Source of the DNA: UBA1189 sp045647345
GTDB lineage: Bacteria; Bacteroidota; Bacteroidia; Bacteroidales; Bacteroidaceae
DNA: 11,867 bases
Direction of reading: 5' to 3'
Assembly (NCBI GenBank): GCA_045647345.1
Contig: JAZRMG010000044.1
Coordinates: 1-11,867, forward strand
The first letter of the stretch is position 1; the number at the start of each line of letters is the position of its first letter. A program made the translations under genes and the position numbers. Below are positions 1 through 6,949 of the stretch, one piece after another. Under the pieces are notes generated by a model that was not told the DNA's origin, did no database searches, and saw nothing but the letters and a program-made list of their open reading frames with translations.

Positions 1-2628
1 CATAGGCTTGATTCCCAACGAACCGTCCTTGTTCACAAACTTAGACTCTGCTACATGATAGAGATAACGAGTAGAGCCACCATCATTGCTAACGAAAGCG
101 AACTGCTGGCGAATGTCCGTTCTATCGACGTTAATACTCAAGTCGGCATTTGACTTCAGCGCCATGCCACCCGTCTGAACAGCCCATGAGGTAGCGCCTA
201 CCGAATGATGAGGTTGAGAGATATGATAGAGGACTCCATTACTCAACTTACTGAGGGAGGTTATACCGCCTTCCTCACTATCATGTTTCTGATAAACCTT
301 TTGACGATCTCCATTATAGCCTACAGCCATGATGTAAGCCGCATCCAGGCCATTATCCGAGCTTGAGGGGAACAATACTTGTGTATAAGAGTGCGCATCA
401 TCGCTACCCAAACCATACATGGTGATGCGGATAAGTTCGTCCTGTGCATTGTAGGTCTCGAATGCCACGGCATTCTGAGCAACGCTGTGCTGTATGTTTA
501 CCTTATCGCCATTGAGTGTGCCCTCTATCGCCGTGACATTCAGCTTAAGATTGTCACGATAGATATGCATGTTATGAGCGTTGATATAGTTTATCTCCTC
601 GGTATAAGAGGGATAGCCCTTCTGCTTCACATAAGCCTTGAGATTAGCGATCATCTGCTCGTCGATAATATTCCATCCTGCACCATAATCCTCAATATAA
701 GCATGGATGGGAACCAACATACCCGCCTTCTCGAAGAAAGGCAGGAGATCTATCCCTGCAACATCACACGCCAGCTTCATCCAGTTGATTTGCTGCTTGC
801 CGTTGGTATTATAGATAGCAGCATAGTTATCCGTAGTGCGGATTCTATGAATCACATCAGTAATAATATCGGGACATTTATTCGCCAAGTTCCCCCAAAG
901 GTTCAACTGCCAGAAGGGGGCAAGCTTCACGAAGTGGTCATAGTTACGCGAAGTAGTGGTTACCTGACCAAGATTGTTACCTTCAGCATCACAACCAGTT
1001 ACAACTTTCGTGTCAGGAGTTACATTGTGATAGTCGGGACCATCCTGCAACTGCCACTGTATGCCCTTACGCAATCCCTCCTCAAAGTAGGTTTGCATAC
1101 GACCACCACGCATATTTGAATAGTCATTGACACCTGTCACCTCATCTTCGAGGCGAAGGTAGGTTGGTTTCCCATCAGCATCGCGATTGTCCGTAAAGTG
1201 ATATTGTGCCCACGAAGCATATATATTGTTAGTAGTCTCACCACAGCCCGACCAGTGGAAACCAGGATGAATCTGATTATTATGGCCCCACTCGTGGCCT
1301 ACGCCCCAGAAGTCGAAACTATAGACATTCATGATGCCCCCTAAGTCTGCATAGTCACAATAAGCGCCCTCTTCACCAGCCGCCATAAAGCCACCATTAA
1401 CAGTATAGAATAGCTGACGATTTTTTGTCTGATAGCCATACCTCTCCAAGCCCATCATATCGCGTAATGCCCACTGCACGTTTTGATAGTGTTCCATAAG
1501 AGCCTCGACATCGGTGGGGCAATGAGTTTTCCACGCCGAGATGGGAAATGCCAACTGAGCATGCTCCGACTGAGTGATAATAATACGATGATCATCATAT
1601 GCCTTATCAGCGAGCAAATCCACCCAATCATCATTAGTCATATTTTGGTCCCAGTAACCAATGACGGGAACATTGATGAAGTGAACCTTCACTTTAGAGG
1701 CTTTGGCATAGTTATCTGTATAGTAGTTGACAAAGACATTACCCTCGGTAGTTGCCATGATATAGTTCAATCCATTATGCAACGAATAGGTGCTGGAACT
1801 TTCACTCGTATACCAGTTCTTAACCTTCAGCCCTACGGCATCATCTTCGATACCACTAACAGCTACAAGGTATGACTGACCTTCACTGAAATATACACCT
1901 GTAGGATTTTCGTATCTGCTATATTGATTTTTTGTCTTCAAACGCTGTTGCAGTGTACCAAGAGTTTCGTATGCTTCATACTCGCCTACACGGAACTTCT
2001 TATACTCGGAAGCATTATCCAACATTGATGACACCAATGCCTTTACATCGGCATCAGCAATGCCATCGCTACTTGTAACACCGGATTTGAGTTGTGTATA
2101 CAAATCATCGGTAAAATACCGTGCAAAGGCTGCCTGTTTATCTGCATCGTAAACATAGGCCTCTATCTCTGCTGCTGAAGCCCAACCACCTTGACCGGAT
2201 AAAATTTCAAACTTGACCTTTCCACATGCTTGACCTATAGGAAAATCGAAGACCGAACCAATTCCTTGTAAGTCATAAGTGTCAAGATAAGTAAATTCAT
2301 TACCAGAAGTATTAGAGGAATAAGAAATTTTCACCTCTTTCCAGTTCCCATTGCTATTACCATCCAAACGTGGGATATAACGTACATAGTCAACATGGCT
2401 GACCTCACGAAATGTAATGAAAAAAGTTACAGGAAAAGATGTTGTATATCCATATCCATCTCCACTATGCCAAATTGTAGACGTTTCACCATCAATTGCC
2501 TTATCGGCACCTTCTCCATTATGATAGCTACTAACTGTCGCACTACTAATTGCAACCTTCTTATCCTGAGCGACAACACCCATACATATCGCCAAACAAG
2601 CGATTAGTAAATATAACTTTTTCACCAT
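1..2628 (-). CDS. Secreted M60-like zinc metallopeptidase with N-terminal F5/8C (CBM32-like) domain, partial
   Basis: The reading frame is open from an ATG at 2628 to the left edge, giving 876 residues without the C-terminus. Residues 1-20 form a type I signal peptide (KK, hydrophobic core, cleavage likely VVA|Q). Residues about 24-160 look like an F5/8 type C/discoidin domain (ADKAIDGETSTIWHSG), a fold that often binds sugars. An M60-type beta domain follows (about 240-320, NPTGVYF), then the catalytic part with HEWGH at 445-449 and the GETTNN motif carrying E464. This fits the M60 pattern HExxH-x(8-28)-E: H445 and H449 bind zinc, E446 is the general base and E464 the third ligand. Near residue 860, RYLYHVAESKFVNKDG suggests a C-terminal beta-trefoil-like repeat. 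Known Bacteroides M60-like enzymes cleave O-glycosylated mucin-type proteins, so a mucinase role is inferred. No susCD or glycosidase genes lie on the visible side. A second in-frame start, GTG, is at 2625. Confidence 0.88.
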   Translation of the reverse strand, partial: MVKKLYLLIACLAICMGVVAQDKKVAISSATVSSYHNGEGADKAIDGETSTIWHSGDGYGYTTSFPVTFFITFREVSHVDYVRYIPRLDGNSNGNWKEVKISYSSNTSGNEFTYLDTYDLQGIGSVFDFPIGQACGKVKFEILSGQGGWASAAEIEAYVYDADKQAAFARYFTDDLYTQLKSGVTSSDGIADADVKALVSSMLDNASEYKKFRVGEYEAYETLGTLQQRLKTKNQYSRYENPTGVYFSEGQSYLVAVSGIEDDAVGLKVKNWYTSESSSTYSLHNGLNYIMATTEGNVFVNYYTDNYAKASKVKVHFINVPVIGYWDQNMTNDDWVDLLADKAYDDHRIIITQSEHAQLAFPISAWKTHCPTDVEALMEHYQNVQWALRDMMGLERYGYQTKNRQLFYTVNGGFMAAGEEGAYCDYADLGGIMNVYSFDFWGVGHEWGHNNQIHPGFHWSGCGETTNNIYASWAQYHFTDNRDADGKPTYLRLEDEVTGVNDYSNMRGGRMQTYFEEGLRKGIQWQLQDGPDYHNVTPDTKVVTGCDAEGNNLGQVTTTSRNYDHFVKLAPFWQLNLWGNLANKCPDIITDVIHRIRTTDNYAAIYNTNGKQQINWMKLACDVAGIDLLPFFEKAGMLVPIHAYIEDYGAGWNIIDEQMIANLKAYVKQKGYPSYTEEINYINAHNMHIYRDNLKLNVTAIEGTLNGDKVNIQHSVAQNAVAFETYNAQDELIRITMYGLGSDDAHSYTQVLFPSSSDNGLDAAYIMAVGYNGDRQKVYQKHDSEEGGITSLSKLSNGVLYHISQPHHSVGATSWAVQTGGMALKSNADLSINVDRTDIRQQFAFVSNDGGSTRYLYHVAESKFVNKDGSLGIKPM

Positions 2629-2667
2629 ATATTAACTTTATTACTCACGAGATTACACAAGCTTTTG

Positions 2668-2700
2668 CAAAGGTAGTGATTTTTAACAGCATATGCGAAA
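2668..2700 (-). promoter_or_regulatory. Putative promoter of the M60 peptidase gene
   Basis: Read on the minus strand, TACCTTTG (2668-2675) matches the Bacteroidetes -7 consensus TAnnTTTG. TTTC (2697-2700), 21 bases upstream, is close to the -33 TTTG element. Transcription would start near 2660, giving a leader of about 30 bases before the ATG at 2628. The assignment rests on motif match and spacing only. Confidence 0.55.
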
Positions 2701-2885
2701 GAAACTATATGTTTTCTTCATGACACATACACGAGTATCCTCCATGCAGACTACATTTCAGCCTCAAGGCAAAGCAAAAGATGCAATGATGCCACTATTG
2801 TGGGTATAGTCTCAGTACCAAGTATTTACTCGTCACACACCTTAATTCCTTAGCCATTGTGAGATATCAGTTCTGTACATAAAAC

Positions 2886-2918
2886 ATGAATAGGGTGCAC
2901 CGAGTACACCCTATTCAT
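2886..2918 (-). terminator. Terminator of proS
   Basis: The 12-base arms ATGAATAGGGTG (2886-2897) and CACCCTATTCAT (2907-2918) are perfectly complementary around a 9-base loop. The hairpin starts 25 bases after the proS stop codon. On the minus strand it is followed by GTTTTAT, a short T-tract, which fits an intrinsic terminator for proS. The plus-strand side has little T-richness. Confidence 0.75.
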
Positions 2919-2943
2919 ATTCTTAAAGTTTATATAAAATCAG

Positions 2944-4425
2944 TTAGTAGGCGCGGGCAAAGAGTACGCGGCGAGCCGAAGGCTTGCCTGTAACCATACA
3001 AACACCCGGTGTAGTGTCGCCCTCGAAGGGGATACAACGGATGGTTGCCTTGGTCTCTTCCTTGATGCGCTCCTCGGTCTCGGGGGTGCCGTCCCAGTGA
3101 GCGAGCACGAAGCCACCCTTCTCGATCTGTGCCTTGAACTCGTCGTAGGTGTCGACGGCTACGGTGTGCTCCTCGCGATAAGCGAGTGCCTTGCGGTAGA
3201 TACCCTCCTGAATCTCGTCGAGCAGGCGTGCTACATATTCCTCGATGCCGTCGCATGAGATGGTCTCCTTCTCCAAGGTGTCGCGGCGCATCACCTCCAT
3301 GGTATTGTTCTCAAGGTCGCGGCCACCCATCACGAGGCGCACGGGTACACCCTTGAGCTCGTAGTCGGCAAACTTGAAGCCGGGACGCTTGTTGTCGGCA
3401 TTGTCGTACTTCACGCTGATGCCCATAGAGCGCAGCTTGGCGGCGATACCCTCTACCTTGGCGTCGATAGCGGCGAGCTGCTCGGCATTCTTGTAGATGG
3501 GCACGATAACCACCTGTATGGGAGCAAGCTTCGGAGGCAATACGAGACCGTTGTCGTCAGAGTGAGCCATGATGAGGGCACCCATCAAGCGGGTAGATAC
3601 GCCCCATGAGGTGGCCCATACGTATTGCATATTGTTCTCCTTGTCGACGTACTGTACGTCGAAGGCCTTGGCGAAGTTCTGTCCGAGGAAGTGCGATGTA
3701 CCGCTCTGCAGGGCCTTGCCATCCTGCATGAGTGCCTCGATGGTATAGGTGTCGAGCGCTCCGGCGAAACGCTCGTTGGCGCTCTTCACACCCTTGACTA
3801 CGGGTACGGCCATGTACTTCTCGGCAAACTCGCCGTAGAGGTTGATCATGCGCATTGCCTCCTCCTCGGCCTCCTCACGGGTGGCGTGGGCGGTGTGGCC
3901 CTCTTGCCAGAGGAACTCGGCGGTACGGAGGAACAGGCGGGTACGCATCTCCCAACGCATCACGTTGGCCCACTGGTTGCACAGGATGGGCAGGTCGCGG
4001 TATGAGTGAATCCAGTTCTTATAGGTACTCCAGATGATGGTCTCTGATGTGGGGCGGATGATGAGCTCCTCCTCGAGACGTGCAGCGGGGTCTACAACTA
4101 CGCCACTGCCATCCTCGGCATTTTTCAGTCGGTAGTGAGTCACCACAGCACACTCCTTGGCGAAACCCTCTACGTGCTCGGCCTCGCGAGAGAGATATGA
4201 TTTGGGGATGAGCAGAGGGAAGTAGGCGTTGACGTGGCCTGTAGCCTTGAACATATCGTCGAGCTGACGCTGTATCTTCTCCCAAATGGCGTAGCCGTAG
4301 GGTTTGATCACCATACATCCACGCACTGCCGACTGCTCGGCGAGGTCGGCCTTCACGACCAAGTCATTGTACCACTGCGAGTAATTCTCGCTACGTTTGG
4401 TAAGTTCTTTCAGTTCTTTTGCCAT
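2944..4425 (-). CDS. proS: Prolyl-tRNA synthetase, archaeal/eukaryote-type (ProS type 3)
   Basis: This class II aminoacyl-tRNA synthetase (493 residues, full length) charges tRNA-Pro in the cytoplasm. The catalytic domain shows RPTSETIIW (124-132, proline-site TSE), motif 2 (RWEMRTRLFLR, 157-167, then WQEGHTAH) and GTSHFLGQNF (242-251). Motif 3 lies around 275-298 (TRLMGALIMAHSDDNG). The anticodon-binding domain spans about 300-405. The C-terminal domain (about 405-493) ends in the carboxy-terminal tyrosine typical of this type (ARAY), which lacks the editing insertion of the usual bacterial enzyme. In that domain the positions that are zinc-ligand cysteines in the human enzyme, as I recall it, are mostly replaced (D445, T450, T479), leaving C476. 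The start ATG precedes the normal family N-terminus (MAKELKELTKRSENYSQWYN). The gene stands alone, with its own terminator and a divergent neighbour. Confidence 0.97.
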   Translation of the reverse strand: MAKELKELTKRSENYSQWYNDLVVKADLAEQSAVRGCMVIKPYGYAIWEKIQRQLDDMFKATGHVNAYFPLLIPKSYLSREAEHVEGFAKECAVVTHYRLKNAEDGSGVVVDPAARLEEELIIRPTSETIIWSTYKNWIHSYRDLPILCNQWANVMRWEMRTRLFLRTAEFLWQEGHTAHATREEAEEEAMRMINLYGEFAEKYMAVPVVKGVKSANERFAGALDTYTIEALMQDGKALQSGTSHFLGQNFAKAFDVQYVDKENNMQYVWATSWGVSTRLMGALIMAHSDDNGLVLPPKLAPIQVVIVPIYKNAEQLAAIDAKVEGIAAKLRSMGISVKYDNADNKRPGFKFADYELKGVPVRLVMGGRDLENNTMEVMRRDTLEKETISCDGIEEYVARLLDEIQEGIYRKALAYREEHTVAVDTYDEFKAQIEKGGFVLAHWDGTPETEERIKEETKATIRCIPFEGDTTPGVCMVTGKPSARRVLFARAY

Positions 4426-4478
4426 ATATATATGTATTTTATTTCAATCTCTTTTTGGTAATATCTCGTTTGGAATTG

Positions 4479-4486
4479 CAAATTTA
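4479..4486 (-). promoter_or_regulatory. Putative -7 box of proS
   Basis: On the minus strand the sequence reads TAAATTTG, a full match to the Bacteroidetes -7 consensus TAnnTTTG, about 54 bases upstream of the proS ATG. I see no good -33 TTTG at the expected 19-22 base spacing, so this is a moderate call. Confidence 0.45.
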
Positions 4487-4549
4487 AGATTTTTTCATCG
4501 TTTACTCATTCTTTTTTAGTGAAAATATGGTGAATTACATCTTTTTTCG

Positions 4550-4557
4550 TATTTTCG
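4550..4557 (+). promoter_or_regulatory. Putative -7 box of the OmpA-family lipoprotein gene
   Basis: TATTTTCG resembles TAnnTTTG with one mismatch and lies 52 bases before the ATG at 4610. No convincing -33 element is visible. The 184-base region between divergent proS and this gene is AT-rich and must carry promoters for both directions. Confidence 0.3.
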
Positions 4558-4609
4558 CAAAAGAATGAGAAACAAAAACACATTTACTAACTTTTAAACT
4601 AATACAAGT

Positions 4610-5287
4610 ATGAAATTTAAAACATTATCATTGACATTGTGCGCTGCATTACTCTTCAGCTCTTGCGGCAGTTGGAAGAATACAGGTTGGGGCACTGGTA
4701 TTGGTGCTGCAGCTGGTGCGGCCATCGGTTTGGGTATCGGACACTTAGCTGGGAACAAAACTGTCGGTACAGCTGTTGGAGCAGCCGTAGGTGCTGGAGC
4801 AGGTGCCCTCATCGGCCGTAAGATGGACAAGGCTGCCGAAGCAGCAAAACAAGTTGAAGGAGCACAAGTAGAATTGGTAGACATTAATGGGCTTCCTGCC
4901 GTAAAGGTTACATTCGACTCAGGCATTCTCTTTGACTTCAACAGCACTAAGCTAAGCGATGAAGCAAAAGAAAGCCTTACCAAGTTCGCAGAAGTATTAA
5001 AGTCTACCCCTGATGCCGATGTTGCCATCCTTGGTCATACAGACAACGTAGGTACCGAGAAAGCCAACCAATCCGTTTCCGAGAAACGTGCCAAGGCTGT
5101 AGCTAAATATTTGACCGAACAAGGTATCGAAGAAAGCCAAATCAAGGACGTGCTCGGCATGAATTACAGCCAACCTGTGGCATCTAACGACACAGAAGAG
5201 GGACGTGCACAGAACCGTCGCGTAGAGGCATACATGTATGCAAGCCAAGCAATGATTGATGCCGCCAATGCAGAGGCAGCACAATAA
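4610..5287 (+). CDS. Glycine-zipper OmpA-family outer-membrane lipoprotein
   Basis: The 225-residue protein starts with a lipoprotein signal peptide; the lipobox LFSSC places the lipidated cysteine at C19. Residues about 26-70 are rich in glycine and alanine (GTGIGAAAGAAIGLGIG and a second GTAVGAAVGAGAGALIG run), a glycine-zipper segment able to insert in or pack against membrane. Residues about 97-210 form an OmpA C-terminal domain, with HTDNVG (D145) and SEKRAKAV (R160), the Asp/Arg pair that binds diaminopimelate of peptidoglycan, and the closing NRRVE (202-206). This is the architecture of E. coli YiaD. The likely role is a non-covalent link between outer membrane and peptidoglycan. A short alanine-rich tail (210-225) follows the domain. 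The gene has its own 3' hairpin, and the ZIP gene begins 79 bases downstream on the same strand. Confidence 0.93.
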   Translation: MKFKTLSLTLCAALLFSSCGSWKNTGWGTGIGAAAGAAIGLGIGHLAGNKTVGTAVGAAVGAGAGALIGRKMDKAAEAAKQVEGAQVELVDINGLPAVKVTFDSGILFDFNSTKLSDEAKESLTKFAEVLKSTPDADVAILGHTDNVGTEKANQSVSEKRAKAVAKYLTEQGIEESQIKDVLGMNYSQPVASNDTEEGRAQNRRVEAYMYASQAMIDAANAEAAQ

Positions 5288-5313
5288 TTATGGCCAACAA
5301 TCCCAATCAAAAC

Positions 5314-5341
5314 ATATGCCCGACCGATCGGTCGGGCATAT
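5314..5341 (+). terminator. Perfect palindrome, probable terminator after the OmpA-family gene
   Basis: A 28-base perfect palindrome begins ATATGCCCGACC and continues through GATC to GGTCGGGCATAT. As RNA it would form a stem of about 12 pairs with a GATC loop, GC-rich in the middle. It lies 26 bases after the lipoprotein stop and is followed by TTTAAATCTT, a weak T-tract. Termination is the simplest reading. A processing or mRNA-stabilising hairpin between the lipoprotein and ZIP genes is also possible. Confidence 0.7.
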
Positions 5342-5366
5342 TTAAATCTTAACGACTAAATCAACA

Positions 5367-6146
5367 ATGTTCACATTCATTGGCTTCACCATCATTTTTT
5401 TAGCCACCACTGCAGGATCCGCATTGGTATATTTTTTCAAGCAGGACATCCCCAAACGCATCAATGCCATCATTCTAGGATTCGCAGCTGGCGTGATGAT
5501 AGCCGCTTCAGTATGGTCATTGCTCATCCCTTCCATCGATGCAGCTGAGAATACATTCGGTACATGGTCATGGATACCCGCTTCTGCAGGTTTCTTAATT
5601 GGCGGCCTCTTCCTTGTAGCGTTAGACCATCTGCTTCCCCACTTTCATCCAGGCACAGGACACGAAGAGGGACCACACGTGAAGATACACAAGAGTACGC
5701 GCCTATTCCTTGCCGTTACTATCCACAACATACCCGAAGGGCTTGCTGTAGGACTTGCTTTTGGAGCTGCTGCTGTAAGCGGCGAACCGGGAGCCTACTA
5801 TGCTGCCTTAGGATTAGCTATCGGTATGTCCATACAGAATTTCCCCGAAGGAGCAGCTATTGCCCTACCCTTGAAAGTTGCCACAAGAAGCAAGCACAAA
5901 GCATTCCTCTTCGGTATGGGCAGTGGAGCCGTAGAACCCATCGCAGCCATCGTGGGCTATATCTTAGCTTCCGAGGTTGCCATACTACAGCCTTGGATGC
6001 TTGGTTTTGCTGCTGGTGCCATGATATTCGTCGTAGCCGAAGATCTCATTCCTGACAGCAACATCAATGAATATCCTCATGCTGGCACATGGGGAGTCAT
6101 GTTTGGTTTCGTGATGATGATGATACTTGACGTAGCATTAGGCTAA
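5367..6146 (+). CDS. ZIP-family divalent metal transporter (ZupT/GufA-like)
   Basis: This 259-residue inner-membrane protein probably imports zinc or related divalent metals such as iron or manganese. About eight hydrophobic helices are visible. The two ZIP signatures are present: HNIPEG in helix 4 (H120, N121, E124) and QNFPEG in helix 5 (N158, E161), which line the metal site. A histidine-rich cytoplasmic loop lies before helix 4 (HFHPGTGHEEGPHVKIH, 92-108), with H92, H94, H99, H104 and H108. E190-P191 and E225 fall in later helices. Length is normal for ZupT/GufA proteins. No promoter is obvious in the 79-base gap after the lipoprotein gene, so it may depend partly on readthrough past the hairpin. 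Its stop codon overlaps that of the convergent DUF1460 gene. Substrate cannot be set from sequence. Confidence 0.92.
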   Translation: MFTFIGFTIIFLATTAGSALVYFFKQDIPKRINAIILGFAAGVMIAASVWSLLIPSIDAAENTFGTWSWIPASAGFLIGGLFLVALDHLLPHFHPGTGHEEGPHVKIHKSTRLFLAVTIHNIPEGLAVGLAFGAAAVSGEPGAYYAALGLAIGMSIQNFPEGAAIALPLKVATRSKHKAFLFGMGSGAVEPIAAIVGYILASEVAILQPWMLGFAAGAMIFVVAEDLIPDSNINEYPHAGTWGVMFGFVMMMILDVALG

Positions 6147-6895
6147 TCATCCAGTCTCACTACCCTCACTCCCAAACAATTGTTTCGTTCTTTCAGATAA
6201 TCATACAACGTACGTTCATCGATAACCACACGCCCATGCGTCATCGATGCATGCATCATATGCAAGTTTCTCCCCCTCCAACAAGCAAAGCCCAAGTGCG
6301 TTACATCAAGCCCTTCAATATCTGTCACCAACGCCAGAATATCACCATCACGGATAGGTAAATCCTCGGGCGACATACCAAGCCATTCCTTACCGATATA
6401 GTATATAGGACGATACGAATATCTTTGCTCAATGGCTCTTATAGAATCTATCGCCCACGTTTTCCCTCTCAAGTAGGGATAACCCTGCGGATGAGTACTC
6501 ATAAAAGAGAGCGTCAACGTATCACACTTCCAAGTAGGATTGCCGCCTTCGGGTAACAGTTCATACCATATACCTCGACGAGAATTCTCAGCTACCCAAT
6601 CAGAGAAGTAATGCAAACGCGACAGATAACCATCTATCACACCATCCCGATAGCGCAACATCTGCACACACCTTTCAAAAGAGAGCGTATCACTCTGTTC
6701 AGCCATCCAATGAGCAACTGAGAGTTCCACAAAGGTCGTACAATCCAACCTCTGCTCATCAATCACCAGAAATTCCTCATCAGCCACCTCCAGTGTTCCT
6801 GCAACGTAAGGTACACCGAGATACCGCTTGGCAACATCAAGAATACGACCCGGACAGCCACACAACAAACATAATATCAATATACATTGTTTCAT
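6143..6895 (-). CDS. DUF1460 family NlpC/P60-like amidase, possibly a lipoprotein
   Basis: The product (250 residues from the ATG at 6895) belongs to the DUF1460 family, whose characterised members are NlpC/P60-type N-acetylmuramoyl-L-alanine amidases acting on peptidoglycan fragments. Signatures are PYVAGTLE (29-36), LDCTTFVE (50-57) with probable nucleophile C52, and DVTHLGFA (197-204) with H200. H215 (MMHAS) is a candidate for the third triad member. A longer frame to 6910 would need a TTG start; ATG is preferred because a promoter-like TATCTTTA lies within that extension. The N-terminus is unusually short: about a dozen hydrophobic residues ending LLCGCPG, which could be a short lipoprotein signal (C14) or a weak signal peptide. 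The gene converges on and overlaps the ZIP gene by 4 bases and is divergent from the DUF5103 gene. Confidence 0.88.
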   Translation of the reverse strand: MKQCILILCLLCGCPGRILDVAKRYLGVPYVAGTLEVADEEFLVIDEQRLDCTTFVELSVAHWMAEQSDTLSFERCVQMLRYRDGVIDGYLSRLHYFSDWVAENSRRGIWYELLPEGGNPTWKCDTLTLSFMSTHPQGYPYLRGKTWAIDSIRAIEQRYSYRPIYYIGKEWLGMSPEDLPIRDGDILALVTDIEGLDVTHLGFACWRGRNLHMMHASMTHGRVVIDERTLYDYLKERNNCLGVRVVRLDD

Positions 6896-6899
6896 GGCG

Positions 6900-6933
6900 T
6901 AAAGATACAAAAAGTTTTATTACCTTTGCCAAA
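6900..6933 (-). promoter_or_regulatory. Putative promoter of the DUF1460 gene
   Basis: On the minus strand TTTG (6930-6933) lies 22 bases upstream of TATCTTTA (6900-6907), close to the Bacteroidetes -33/-7 pair TTTG and TAnnTTTG. The -7 box ends only four bases before the ATG at 6895, so the transcript would be leaderless or nearly so. This placement also argues against the upstream TTG start at 6910. Confidence 0.45.
6921..6928 (+). promoter_or_regulatory. Putative -7 box of the DUF5103 gene
   Basis: TACCTTTG matches TAnnTTTG exactly and lies 21 bases before the ATG at 6950, implying a leader of about 15 bases. No good -33 element is seen at the usual spacing. The box sits inside the spacer of the opposing DUF1460 promoter, so the two promoters overlap physically. 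Confidence 0.5.
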
Positions 6934-6949
6934 CTTACACTGATTAACA

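Larger units (their letters stand above)
2629..2943. other. Non-coding region between the M60 gene and proS
   Basis: This stretch of about 315 bases has no credible reading frame on either strand. Its right end holds the proS terminator hairpin and its left end the promoter of the M60 gene. The middle, roughly 2705-2880, has no clear motif, repeat or RNA fold that I can recognise. It could hold a regulatory site for the peptidase, but nothing in the sequence demonstrates this. Confidence 0.6.

Noticed and set aside
379..1119. 246-codon open frame on the plus strand inside the M60 gene
   Set aside because: The minus-strand frame is continuous across the whole region and carries the M60 catalytic motif; the plus-strand product resembles no protein family and has no start context.
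2705..2880. Possible small RNA or short gene in the M60-proS gap
   Set aside because: No frame, hairpin with T-tract, or RNA family signature could be seen apart from the proS terminator.
3625..4005. 126-codon plus-strand frame within proS
   Set aside because: Antisense shadow of the conserved synthetase catalytic domain, with no independent evidence.
4594..5028. 144-codon frame antisense to the OmpA-family lipoprotein
   Set aside because: Its A/P/S-rich sequence is the complement of the Gly/Ala zipper codons; the sense gene has lipobox and OmpA motifs.
6896..6910. TTG start five codons upstream of the DUF1460 ATG
   Set aside because: The extension (codons for YLYA) contains a -7-like TATCTTTA box, and a standard ATG follows at 6895.
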